Source: CAVQBJ01 sp963710725 (GTDB lineage Bacteria; Actinomycetota; Thermoleophilia; Solirubrobacterales; Solirubrobacteraceae). Taken from it: 64,000 bases of DNA. Of the stretch, positions 51,847 through 59,820 are shown piece by piece. The position numbers and the translations under genes were made by a program. Under the pieces are notes generated by a model. The model ran no database searches. It worked only from the letters and a program-made list of their open reading frames with translations, and was not told where the DNA came from. Numbering within the stretch: position 1 is the stretch's first letter; the number at the start of each line of letters is the position of its first letter. The stretch covers positions 62,001-126,000 of the forward strand of contig CAVQBJ010000002.1 in the NCBI GenBank assembly GCA_963710725.1, in the 5' to 3' direction.

Positions 51847-52857
51847 GTGCCGGAAATCGAGTCACAGGCCGTCTTGGCGCCTCTCAGCGAGGCAGCGATC
51901 TTCCTCGTGCTGACCGTGGATTCCGGCGCCGAGGGCGAGGTGCGCGGCCTTCTGGCGGACGTCGGCGCGTTGCGGCGGTCGGTCGGCTTCCGTATCCCCG
52001 AGGGGGGGCTGAGCTGCGTGGTCGGTGTCGGTGCGCGCCTGTGGGACACCCTGTTCGGCGCGCCGCGCCCGGCGGGCCTGCACCCGTTCATCGCCGTGGC
52101 CGGCGCACGGCAGACAGCGCCGTCGACGCCCGGCGATCTGCTGTTCCACATCCGCGCGCATCGCTTCGACCTGTGCTTTGAGCTCGCGGAGCGTCTCATG
52201 AATCGGCTGACCGGTCATGCCCACGCCGTTGACGAGGTACACGGATTCCGGTCATTCGACGAACGCGACCTGCTCGGGTTCGTCGACGGCACCGAGAACC
52301 CGGAGGGCGACGCGGCACTGGCGGCCGTCGCCATCGGCGAGGAGGACCCCGCCTTCGCGGGTGGGAGCTACGTCATCGTCCAGAGGTACGTCCACGACCT
52401 CGCGGCCTGGGACGCACTGCCGGTCGAGGCGCAGGAGCGGGTGATCGGGCGCGAGAAGCTGAGCGACATCGAGTTGCCCGACGACGTCAAGCCCGCCGAC
52501 TCGCACGTGGCGCTCAACACGATCGTCGATGATGACGGCGAGCAGCGGCAGATCGTGCGATTCAACATGCCGTTCGGCAGGGTTGGCGTGGGCGAGTTCG
52601 GTACCTACTTCATCGGCTACGCGCGTAGCCCCGACGTGATCGAGGAGATGTTGAGGAACATGTTCATCGGTAAGCCACCCGGGAACACCGACCGGGTTCT
52701 GGACTTCTCCACAGCGGTGACCGGCAACCTGTTCTATGTCCCGACCGTCGAGTTCCTCGAGGGCCCGCCGGCTGTCCAGGGGGCGGCCGCGGCGGATCGC
52801 GGCACGGCCGAGAACGGTTCGTTGGGCATCGGCGGTCTGCGGGAGGCGTCGCGATGA
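51847..52857 (+). CDS. Dye-decolorising peroxidase (DyP), encapsulin cargo
   Basis: A 336-aa haem peroxidase. The fold's GxxDG motif is GFVDGTENP (catalytic Asp147), the proximal haem ligand is His220 in DSHVALN and the distal Arg238 lies in IVRFNMPFG. It oxidises aromatic or dye-like substrates with peroxide. The last residues (324-332, GSLGIGGLR) closely match encapsulin cargo-loading peptides of the LGIGSL type, linked to the enzyme by an Ala/Gly-rich tether. The GTG at 51847 is the natural start of the family. The stop overlaps the encapsulin ATG by 4 bases. Confidence 0.92.
   Translation: MPEIESQAVLAPLSEAAIFLVLTVDSGAEGEVRGLLADVGALRRSVGFRIPEGGLSCVVGVGARLWDTLFGAPRPAGLHPFIAVAGARQTAPSTPGDLLFHIRAHRFDLCFELAERLMNRLTGHAHAVDEVHGFRSFDERDLLGFVDGTENPEGDAALAAVAIGEEDPAFAGGSYVIVQRYVHDLAAWDALPVEAQERVIGREKLSDIELPDDVKPADSHVALNTIVDDDGEQRQIVRFNMPFGRVGVGEFGTYFIGYARSPDVIEEMLRNMFIGKPPGNTDRVLDFSTAVTGNLFYVPTVEFLEGPPAVQGAAAADRGTAENGSLGIGGLREASR
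52816..52842 (+). other. Encoded encapsulin cargo-loading peptide at DyP C-terminus
   Basis: Codes for GSLGIGGLR, 4 residues from the end of the DyP. Family 1 encapsulin cargos carry such a hydrophobic LGIGxL tag that binds inside the shell. The gene order cargo-shell with ATGA overlap supports it. Confidence 0.85.
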
Positions 52858-53654
52858 GCCATCTGCTGCGCTCGCACGCGCCGATCAGCGACGCGGGTTG
52901 GGAGCTCCTCGACGGTGAGGCACGTCAGCGCCTGACGCCTGCTCTGGCCGCCCGCAGGCTGGTCGACTTCTCCGGTCCGCGCGGCTGGGAGCACTCGGCG
53001 ACGAACCTCGGGCGCACCGGCGAGCTGAAAGCCGCGCCGTGTGAGGGGGTGTCCGCACGGCAACGCCGGGTGCTGCCGTTGATCGAGCTGCGCGCGGATT
53101 TCGACGTATCGCGGGCTGAGCTCCGTGACGCCGATCGCGGGGCCGATGACACGGATCTGGCGGCGCTCGACGTGGCCGCGCATCAGATCGCCGTGGCCGA
53201 GAACGTCGCCGTCTTTCACGGCTGGCCGGGCGCCATCACCGGGATCAGCGAGGCATCGCCGCACGATCGGGAACCGCTCGGCGACTCGGCCGCGCAGTAC
53301 CCGCGGCAGGTGGCCGCCGCCGTCGAGCGGCTCCTCGGCAGCGGTATCACCGGCCCCTACGGGCTGGCGCTGGGGCGCGACCAGTACCGCCGAGTGATCG
53401 AGACCGCCGAACACGGCGGCTACCCGCTGCTGGACCATCTGAGCAAGATCCTGGAAGGCCCGATCACCTGGGCGCCGGGTGTCAGCGGCGCCGTCGTGGT
53501 CAGCCTGCGCGGCGGCGATTTCATATTCGAGTCAGGCCAGGATCACTCGATCGGGTACGACTCGCACGACGACGAGCGGGTGCGGCTGTATCTCGAGCAG
53601 AGCTTCAGCTTCCACGTCGCCACGCCCGAGGCCGCCGTGGCCCTCGAGCCGTAG
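52854..53654 (+). CDS. Encapsulin shell protein, family 1 (linocin/CFP29-like)
   Basis: A 266-aa HK97-fold shell protein that self-assembles into a nanocompartment. It opens with the typical HLLRSHAPISDAGWELLDGEA and LAARRLVDFSGPRGW. Cargo-side segments LPLIELRADFDVSRAELRD and LGRDQYRRV follow. The A-domain and C-terminal strands VSGAVVVSLRGGDFIFESGQD and YLEQSFSFHV are present, the usual end. Length equals that of known family members (about 265). It is translationally coupled to its DyP cargo. NDH-2 follows 43 bases after the stop. Confidence 0.95.
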   Translation: MSHLLRSHAPISDAGWELLDGEARQRLTPALAARRLVDFSGPRGWEHSATNLGRTGELKAAPCEGVSARQRRVLPLIELRADFDVSRAELRDADRGADDTDLAALDVAAHQIAVAENVAVFHGWPGAITGISEASPHDREPLGDSAAQYPRQVAAAVERLLGSGITGPYGLALGRDQYRRVIETAEHGGYPLLDHLSKILEGPITWAPGVSGAVVVSLRGGDFIFESGQDHSIGYDSHDDERVRLYLEQSFSFHVATPEAAVALEP

Positions 53655-53697
53655 GCACCGAGCTGCGGGGGAACCGAACGCGGGCATCATGGGGGAC

Positions 53698-55032
53698 ATG
53701 ACTCATCGCGTCGTCGTCATCGGGGGCGGATTTGGCGGCCTGCATGCGGTCAAGGGCCTTCGCGGCGCCGGCGTCGAGATCACCCTCATCGACCGGCGGA
53801 ACTTCCATCTGTTCCAGCCGCTGACCTACCAGGTGGCAACCGGGGCGCTGTCGCCCGGCGAGATCGCCTACCCCCTGCGGGCGCTGTTCAAGGAGCGCCG
53901 CGACGTCCGCGTGCTCCAGGCCGACGTGGAGGGCGTCGACCTCGATGCCCGCACCGTCCTGCTCGCGTCCGTCGACGACATCGATCCGGCGCCGGTTCCG
54001 TACGATACGCTCGTCGTCGCCGCGGGGTCCGCGTACTCGTATTTCGGGAACGAGCAGTGGCGCGAGATCGCGGCGGAGGTCAAGTCGCTCGAGAGCGCCC
54101 TCGCGGTGCGCTCGCGGGTCCTGTCGGGCTTCGAGCGAGCCGAGCTGAGTGACGACCCCGAGATCGACAGCGCCGAGCTGACGTTCGTCGTCGTCGGCGC
54201 GGGACCCACCGGCGTCGAGATGGCCGGCCAGATCGCCGAGCTGGCGCGTGACACGCTGCGCCAGGACTTCCGCTCGATCGACCCCGGGCACGCCCGGATC
54301 CTGCTCGTCGAGGCCGCCGACCGCGTGCTCGGCTCGTTCCCGCCGTCGCTGTCGAATCGCGCCGCTCGCGCGCTCGAGCGCCTCGGCGTGACCGTGATGC
54401 TCAACCAGATGGTGACCGGCATCGATCGCGAGGGGGTGACGCTCCGCGCCCACGACGGCAGCGAGCGCCAGATCCCGTCGCGAACGGTGATCTGGGCGGC
54501 CGGGGTCACCGCGTCGCCGCTCGCCGGTCTGCTCGGCGAGCTCGCCCGGGCCGAGGTCGATCGCGCCGGGCGGCTGACCGTCGACGCGGATCTGACGCTG
54601 CCCGGGCGTCCCGAGATCGTTGCGCTCGGCGACATGGTCCGGGTGCGCGGCGATGACGGCCGGGCAGTCACCTATCCGGGCGTGGCACCGGTCGCGATCC
54701 AGCAGGGGAGCTATGCCGCACGGCTCATCCGAGACCGTCTCGCCGGGACCGAATCGCCGCCGTTCCGCTACCACGACAAGGGCAACGTCGCGACGATTGG
54801 CCGGCGCGCCGCGGTCGTCGATCTGCGCTACGTGCGGCTGAGCGGCACCCCGGCCTGGCTCGTGTGGCTGGTCGTCCACCTCTGGTACCTGGTCGGCTTC
54901 CAGAACCGACTGCTCGTCGTCATCCGCTGGGCGATCAGCTTCTTCACCCGGGGGCGCGGCGCCCGCATCATCACCGCGCCCGCGGTGACCGAGGTCCCCA
55001 GCGGCCAGGCACAGTCGGCGCCGGGCCGGTGA
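53698..55032 (+). CDS. Type II NADH:quinone oxidoreductase (NDH-2-like)
   Basis: A 444-aa flavoprotein. VVVIGGGFGGLHAVKGL binds FAD; VVVGAGPTGVEMAGQIAEL binds NAD(P)H. FHLFQPLTYQVATGALSPGEIAYPLR is the NDH-2 family segment, and the AIQQG (quinone-site) motif is present. A C-terminal amphipathic/membrane anchor (WLVWLVVHLWYLVGFQNR) places it on the inner side of the membrane. It transfers electrons from NADH to quinone without pumping protons. ATG 53698 or 53689 may start it. It lies 43 bases after encapsulin and probably shares its transcript. Confidence 0.9.
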   Translation: MTHRVVVIGGGFGGLHAVKGLRGAGVEITLIDRRNFHLFQPLTYQVATGALSPGEIAYPLRALFKERRDVRVLQADVEGVDLDARTVLLASVDDIDPAPVPYDTLVVAAGSAYSYFGNEQWREIAAEVKSLESALAVRSRVLSGFERAELSDDPEIDSAELTFVVVGAGPTGVEMAGQIAELARDTLRQDFRSIDPGHARILLVEAADRVLGSFPPSLSNRAARALERLGVTVMLNQMVTGIDREGVTLRAHDGSERQIPSRTVIWAAGVTASPLAGLLGELARAEVDRAGRLTVDADLTLPGRPEIVALGDMVRVRGDDGRAVTYPGVAPVAIQQGSYAARLIRDRLAGTESPPFRYHDKGNVATIGRRAAVVDLRYVRLSGTPAWLVWLVVHLWYLVGFQNRLLVVIRWAISFFTRGRGARIITAPAVTEVPSGQAQSAPGR

Positions 55033-55102
55033 CGACCGACAGGATCACCCCGGCCGTCGTCGCGCCGTACCCGCCGCGCGAGCGGCCGCTACGCTCCCCT
55101 GC

Positions 55103-56179
55103 GTGTCCGTCGTGTCGCCCGGGGAGACCATCGGCGAGATCGCCCGGCTGCGGCGGCACTACGAGTCGTCGCTCAGCTGGCGCCTGACGCGGCCGGTGCG
55201 CGCGGTCGGCCGGGTCGGCCGCGCCCTACGACCTCCGCGCGTGGCTGGTGACGACGGCGGGCGGTCTCCCGAGGAGCGACTCGACTCGTGGCTCGAGCAC
55301 TTCTACGCCGAGCGCCTGGCGGCGCTCGAGGAGGCGTGCGCGCAGGACGACTCCGCCGCGCGCTACGCGCTGTTTCGCGACCTCGACGACGAGGTCTGGG
55401 CGCTGCTGCTCACGCAGGAGCACGGGCTGTATCCCCACATCCGTGCGCTCCTGCCGGACATGCCCGATCCTGAGCTGCAGGAGCAGTGGAATGGCCGCAG
55501 CGGCCTCGCGCTGGCGAGTCAGAGCGTGTCGTTCTACGCGAAGCTGCGCGACGGCTACGAGCGGCACGTCGGGCGGTCGCTCGCCGACGCGCGCGTCCTC
55601 GACTTCGGCTGCGGGTGGGGCCGCCTGACGCGCTACCTGCTGCGAGACGTCGCGCCGGGCCGACTGTATGGCTGCGATCCGGTCGAGGGGATCCTCGACG
55701 TCTGCCGCGCCAACGGCCTCGCCGCGACGCTCGCGCGTTCGGCATTCCTGCCGGAGCGGGTCCCATTCGACGAGCCGTTCGACCTCGCGTTCGCGTTCTC
55801 GGTGTTCACCCATCTCTCGGAGGCGGCGCACGAGCGGTGCCTTGGCGCGCTGCATCGAGCGCTGCGCCCGGGCGGGCTCCTGATCGTGACCGTGCGTCCG
55901 CCGGCGTACCTGCACCACTGCGCGCTGATGCAGCCGGCGCTCGACGCGCTCGGCCCGGACGTGCCCGCGGCGTTGGCGACTCCGCGCTACCTGTTCGTGC
56001 CACACGCCGCCGCGCCGGTGCACCCGCAGCTTCGCGAGAGCGGCGAGATCGACTACGGAGAGACCGTCGTCACGCTCGCCTACATGCGCGAGCGATGGGC
56101 GGCATCGTTCGAGCTCGTCGAGGTCGGCCTGCTGCTCGACGATCCGCACCAGGTGATGGTGACGATGCGCCGCCGGTAG
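55103..56179 (+). CDS. Class I SAM-dependent methyltransferase
   Basis: A 358-aa protein. Residues 1-130 are a helical region (EIARLRRHYESSLSWRL, EERLDSWLEHFYAERLAAL) of unknown role. The methyltransferase domain begins near residue 160 with motif I VLDFGCGWGRLTRYLL, followed by GCDPVEGILDVC, FDLAFAFSVFTHLSE and RPGGLLIVTVRP. The FTHL motif is typical of small-molecule or sugar O-methyltransferases. GTG start at 55103. It converges with the hydrolase/ABC operon. Confidence 0.82.
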   Translation: MSVVSPGETIGEIARLRRHYESSLSWRLTRPVRAVGRVGRALRPPRVAGDDGGRSPEERLDSWLEHFYAERLAALEEACAQDDSAARYALFRDLDDEVWALLLTQEHGLYPHIRALLPDMPDPELQEQWNGRSGLALASQSVSFYAKLRDGYERHVGRSLADARVLDFGCGWGRLTRYLLRDVAPGRLYGCDPVEGILDVCRANGLAATLARSAFLPERVPFDEPFDLAFAFSVFTHLSEAAHERCLGALHRALRPGGLLIVTVRPPAYLHHCALMQPALDALGPDVPAALATPRYLFVPHAAAPVHPQLRESGEIDYGETVVTLAYMRERWAASFELVEVGLLLDDPHQVMVTMRRR

Positions 56180-56194
56180 CGCCGCGCGGCGCGG

Positions 56195-57406
56195 TCAGGA
56201 GTGCTCCTCGGTCGCGCCCGGGACCTCGGAGAAGAAGGCGACGAGCTCGGCATGCGTCTGCCGCGGCCGCTCGATCTGCGGCACGTGACCGCAGTCGAGC
56301 TCGACGTGGAGGGCATGGGGGAGGGCGTCCGCGACGTGACGTTCGAACGTGATCGGCACGAGACGGTCTCGACGACCCCAGATGAACAGCGCCGGTGGCT
56401 GGAGGCTCGGCAGGCGCGTCCAGAACCCGCCCTTGCCGTGTGGCTCGTCGAGGTAGATCTGACGCGCCGCGGCGTAGAACGCGGCGCGTCCGGCCGGCGA
56501 GTGGTAGGCGCGCAGGAACTCGTCCACGCCGGCGGCGGCCCAGCCCTCGTCGGCGCCCGGAATCAGCCGGCGTACGATCGCCTCGGTCACCGGGCGCGGC
56601 GTGACCTGCACGAGCCCGAGCTCGGGTCGCGTGAGGCGAAGCAACGGCGCCCACGGCCGTCCGCGGCGCCAGGCCAGCGCAGGCGCGAGCAGCCCGAGAC
56701 CGCCGACGCGATCGGGGTGGCAGAGGCCGAACTCGAGCGCGACCCGCCCGCCGAGGCTGTTACCGATGAGGTGGGCGCGATCGAGCGACAGGGCGTCGAG
56801 GAGGGCGAGGCACGCGTCGGCGAAGAATCGAGCGTCGTAGGCTGCGCCGATCGGTTTGTCCGATTCTCCGCATCCGGGCAGGTCGAGGGCGATCACCCGG
56901 AAGCGGCCGGCGAGTGAGGCGACGGTGGGCAGGAAGGAGCCCTTCGTCGCCCCGAGGCCGTGGATCGCGAGGACCGCCGGGCCCGTGCCGGCCTCCAGGA
57001 TCGACAGCCGCCCGCTCGCCGTCTCCACCGTGCGAAACCGCAGGCGCCCGGGCTCGTGGGAGCCGCTTGTCGCGGCCAGGAATCCGATGCCGACGTGCAG
57101 GTTGCGCCGGACCGACAGGCGTCCGGACCGGTAGGCGGCCATCCCGGCCCCGAGGTCGCTCGCGATCTGCCCCCACGTCGCGGCGTCCGCGGCGAGCACG
57201 GCGTCGGGAGTGCCGCGAACGTCGGTGACCGCGACCGCCCCGTCGTCGCCGAGCACGACGTCGCAGACCTCCTCGCCGTCGGCGAGCATCCGCACGCGGG
57301 TCTGGCGCCGGCGGGCGTCGAAGACGTCGGGTTCATACCGGGCGACGAGCGTCTGAATCGAGTCGGCGGCCACCGTTGTCATCGCCGCGGCCCCTGGGCC
57401 GGTCAT
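56195..57406 (-). CDS. Alpha/beta hydrolase with N-terminal SCP2-like domain
   Basis: A 403-aa fusion. Residues 10-115 form an SCP2-like lipid-binding domain (FDARRRQTRVRMLADGEE, VRGTPDAVLAADAATWGQI, YRSGRLSVRRNLHVGIGFL). Residues 125-400 are an alpha/beta hydrolase with Ser217 in IGNSLGGRVA, Asp347 in WGRRDRLVP and His374 in CGHVPQIE. Such fusions suggest hydrolysis of a lipid-like ester held by the SCP2 part. The ATG at 57406 overlaps the stop of the ABC-2 permease (ATGA, 57403-57406), which fixes this start. It is the last gene of the exporter operon. Confidence 0.85.
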   Translation of the reverse strand: MTGPGAAAMTTVAADSIQTLVARYEPDVFDARRRQTRVRMLADGEEVCDVVLGDDGAVAVTDVRGTPDAVLAADAATWGQIASDLGAGMAAYRSGRLSVRRNLHVGIGFLAATSGSHEPGRLRFRTVETASGRLSILEAGTGPAVLAIHGLGATKGSFLPTVASLAGRFRVIALDLPGCGESDKPIGAAYDARFFADACLALLDALSLDRAHLIGNSLGGRVALEFGLCHPDRVGGLGLLAPALAWRRGRPWAPLLRLTRPELGLVQVTPRPVTEAIVRRLIPGADEGWAAAGVDEFLRAYHSPAGRAAFYAAARQIYLDEPHGKGGFWTRLPSLQPPALFIWGRRDRLVPITFERHVADALPHALHVELDCGHVPQIERPRQTHAELVAFFSEVPGATEEHS

Positions 57407-58470
57407 CGAGGAACGACCTCGGAACGGTCCGGATCGGGCGGAACGCTGGAGTCCTCCGTCGGCGCCGGGCCCTCGATCTGCTCGATCGGTCCCAGCTCGC
57501 CCTGTCGTTGACGAGCCGCGGGGGGCGGCGCGGCGGGAGTCGACGCCCGATGGTCGGGCTCGACGACGCGCTCGCGATGCGCCTCGAGCATCGCGCGTAC
57601 GCGGTCGACGGTGAAGCCGGCCGGCGGGTGCGGTCCGCGACGGCGGTTGTGCTTGACGCGCGTGACGCCCGGATCCCAGCGGAAGGCGACGAGGGCGAAC
57701 GCCGTCGCCGCCACCCCCCAGGCGAGCAGCACACCGAGATGTCCCCAGGGCACGGCGGTCGTGCCGATCACCGGGTTGAACGCGGTCTCGAGGCTGTCGG
57801 CGAACGGCTCCACGGGCAGGATCGAGGCGATCGTGTGCAGCCAGCCCGGCGCGTGGTCGATCGGCTCGAACACACCCGAGATGAACAGCACCGGCAGCAT
57901 CGTGCCCCAGGCGATCGCGAAGGCCGCGTCGGCCCTGGGCACGAGGACGGTGACCGCGAGCCCGAGGGCGCAGAAGCAGAACATCGCCGCCGCGAGCGTC
58001 AACAGCACCACGGGAAGGGCGCCCGAGACAATCTCGAAGTCGTAGAGGACATCGCCGACGAGGGCGACGACGACCGCCGAGCACAGCGCGACGAGCGCGG
58101 CCGAGCCGAGGCGTCCGGTCATCCAGACCCAGGGCGGCAGCGGCGTCGAGCGGATGCGCTTGAGGATCCCCTCGTCGCGTGCGAGCGTGGTCGAGGTGAC
58201 CACGCTCATGTAGCAGGCGTTGATGACCGCGAAGGCCATCATCGCCGGCGTGAAGAACTGCGCATACCGGATGCCCCCCCGCGAGCTGACATGCGATCCG
58301 GCGTTGAGGAGGTTGACCGCGAGCAGCACCATCAGCGGGATCACGATCGTCGCGAACAACGCGATCGGCGAGCGCAGCAGAATCCGAAGCTGATAGCCGA
58401 CCTGCGCAGCGGCCATCCGGCTCGCGCGAGGACGGCGCCGTCGTCGGCGCGGCAGCTCAGCCGTGGCCAT
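57403..58470 (-). CDS. ABC-2 type transporter permease
   Basis: A 355-aa permease with six predicted helices. The first (IALFATIVIPLMVLLAVNLL) follows an Arg-rich N-terminus, then FFTPAMMAFAVINACYMSVV and TPLPPWVWMTGRL, the ABC-2 motif with LPxxW. After the last helix (HLGVLLAWGVAATAFALVAF) there is an unusual hydrophilic tail of about 90 residues, rich in Pro, Arg and Glu. It works with the ATPase encoded just upstream (14-base overlap), exporting a lipid, polysaccharide or drug. It overlaps the hydrolase gene by 4 bases. Confidence 0.88.
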   Translation of the reverse strand: MATAELPRRRRRRPRASRMAAAQVGYQLRILLRSPIALFATIVIPLMVLLAVNLLNAGSHVSSRGGIRYAQFFTPAMMAFAVINACYMSVVTSTTLARDEGILKRIRSTPLPPWVWMTGRLGSAALVALCSAVVVALVGDVLYDFEIVSGALPVVLLTLAAAMFCFCALGLAVTVLVPRADAAFAIAWGTMLPVLFISGVFEPIDHAPGWLHTIASILPVEPFADSLETAFNPVIGTTAVPWGHLGVLLAWGVAATAFALVAFRWDPGVTRVKHNRRRGPHPPAGFTVDRVRAMLEAHRERVVEPDHRASTPAAPPPAARQRQGELGPIEQIEGPAPTEDSSVPPDPDRSEVVPR

Positions 58471-59374
58471 TGTGCTCGCCTCCCGTCAGCTGCAGGTAGA
58501 CGTCCTCGAGCGAGGGGTGTGAGACCTCCAGGGCTCGCAGCTCGATGTCCGCGGCGACGGCCCAATTGCACAGCTCCATCAGCGTGCGCGTCGGATCGGT
58601 GGTGCGCAACATCAGCCTGCCGTCACGCGGGCTGACCGTCGAGCGCAGCTGGGCCGGAAGCTCCGCGGTGAGCTGATCGCGGGGCAGCAGGAAGCTGACG
58701 AGGGTCTCGCGCTTGCCATCGCTGCCGAGGCTGTCGGGCTTGCCCTCGGCCACCACCCGCCCGTCGACGATCACCACGGCCCGGTCGGCGAGATGTTGGA
58801 CCTCGTCCATGTAGTGCGAGGTCAGCACGATCGTGCGCCCGAGCGTGCGCAGACCGTCCACGATCTGCCATGCCCCGTGACGGGCCGCCGGATCGAAGCC
58901 GGTCGTCGGCTCGTCGAGGAAGATGAGGTCGGGGTCGCCCACGAGCGCGAGGGCCAGGTCGACTCGGCGGCGCTGTCCACCGGAGAGGGTCTTGATGCGC
59001 GCGCGGCTCTTGCCGTCCAGGCCGACGAGCGAGATGAGCTCGTCCACCGGCAGCGGATGTGGATAGAAGCCGGCGTAGAGCGACAACGCCTCCCCGACCG
59101 TGAGCTCGCCGTCGATCCCTGCCGACTGCAGGACGATGCCGATCCGCTCGCGAAGCGCGCGGCCGCCGAGGTGCGGGTCGCAGCCGAGCACGGACACGTT
59201 GCCGCCGCTGCGGCGGCGGTGACCCTCGAGGATCTCGAGCGTCGTCGTCTTCCCGGCGCCGTTGGGCCCGAGGAGCGCGAACACCTCGCCCTCCTCGACG
59301 CGGAAGCTGATGCCGCGGACCGCGTTCACGGTGCCGTAGCTCTTGAACAGGTCCTCCACCTCGATGGCGGCCAT
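58457..59374 (-). CDS. ABC transporter ATP-binding protein (DrrA/NodI-like)
   Basis: A 305-aa ATPase for an ABC-2 exporter. Walker A GPNGAGKTTT is near residue 38, the signature LSGGQRRRVDLALAL near 135 and Walker B LIFLDEPTTGFDP near 155. The switch His is in LTSHYMDEVQHL. A C-terminal domain of about 90 residues (VSFLLPRDQLTAELPAQL) is characteristic of DrrA-type proteins. The ATG at 59374 is chosen (the conserved MAAIEVEDLFKSYG). It is first in the operon ATPase-permease-hydrolase. Confidence 0.9.
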   Translation of the reverse strand: MAAIEVEDLFKSYGTVNAVRGISFRVEEGEVFALLGPNGAGKTTTLEILEGHRRRSGGNVSVLGCDPHLGGRALRERIGIVLQSAGIDGELTVGEALSLYAGFYPHPLPVDELISLVGLDGKSRARIKTLSGGQRRRVDLALALVGDPDLIFLDEPTTGFDPAARHGAWQIVDGLRTLGRTIVLTSHYMDEVQHLADRAVVIVDGRVVAEGKPDSLGSDGKRETLVSFLLPRDQLTAELPAQLRSTVSPRDGRLMLRTTDPTRTLMELCNWAVAADIELRALEVSHPSLEDVYLQLTGGEHNGHG

Positions 59375-59600
59375 CACGGGCACGCTACGTGTCGCGTCGG
59401 CGCGAACCATCGGGACGATTCCCGCCCCGCCGCGGGGCAAGCTACGGAGCGCCGAACCCGAGCGCGGACACCATGTTTCCCCCAGGCGACCTTCATCGGA
59501 GAGAGCTACCCATCCGGTCGGCCGTGACTACTCGCTCGCGGCCCGATGAAGCGCGCAGGACACCGATCCATTATGTCGGCCGGTACCGCCGCGTCACGTA

Positions 59601-59813
59601 AGAGATCGTCAAGCGACCGACGCGCGCCGCGCCGGCGAACCGTCTCGGCTGCCGCTGGCCGACGAGCCGACCGGGGCGATCGACTCGGCGCCCTCGGAGA
59701 TCGTCCTTGATCTCGTCTTCAGGCTCCGCGACGATCTCGGCATGACGATGATCCTCGTCGACGACGCCGGGCGGGCGCCGGGGACGCCAGCCGCCCTCGA
59801 GCGGGTCGGGTGA
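59601..59813 (+). pseudogene. C-terminal fragment of a MacB/LolD-type ABC ATPase
   Basis: The frame from 59601 to the TGA at 59811 reads RQATDARRAGEPSRLPLADE, then PTGAIDSAPSEIVLDLVFRL and MTMILVDDAG. It is the end of an ABC ATPase after the signature, with Walker B LADEPTGAID. The helical switch region has VDDA where a normal LVTHD would be. Walker A and the first two thirds are gone. It directly precedes an intact FtsX-type permease (59821), whose own ATPase it probably was. Confidence 0.65.
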
Positions 59814-59820
59814 GCGCTCG

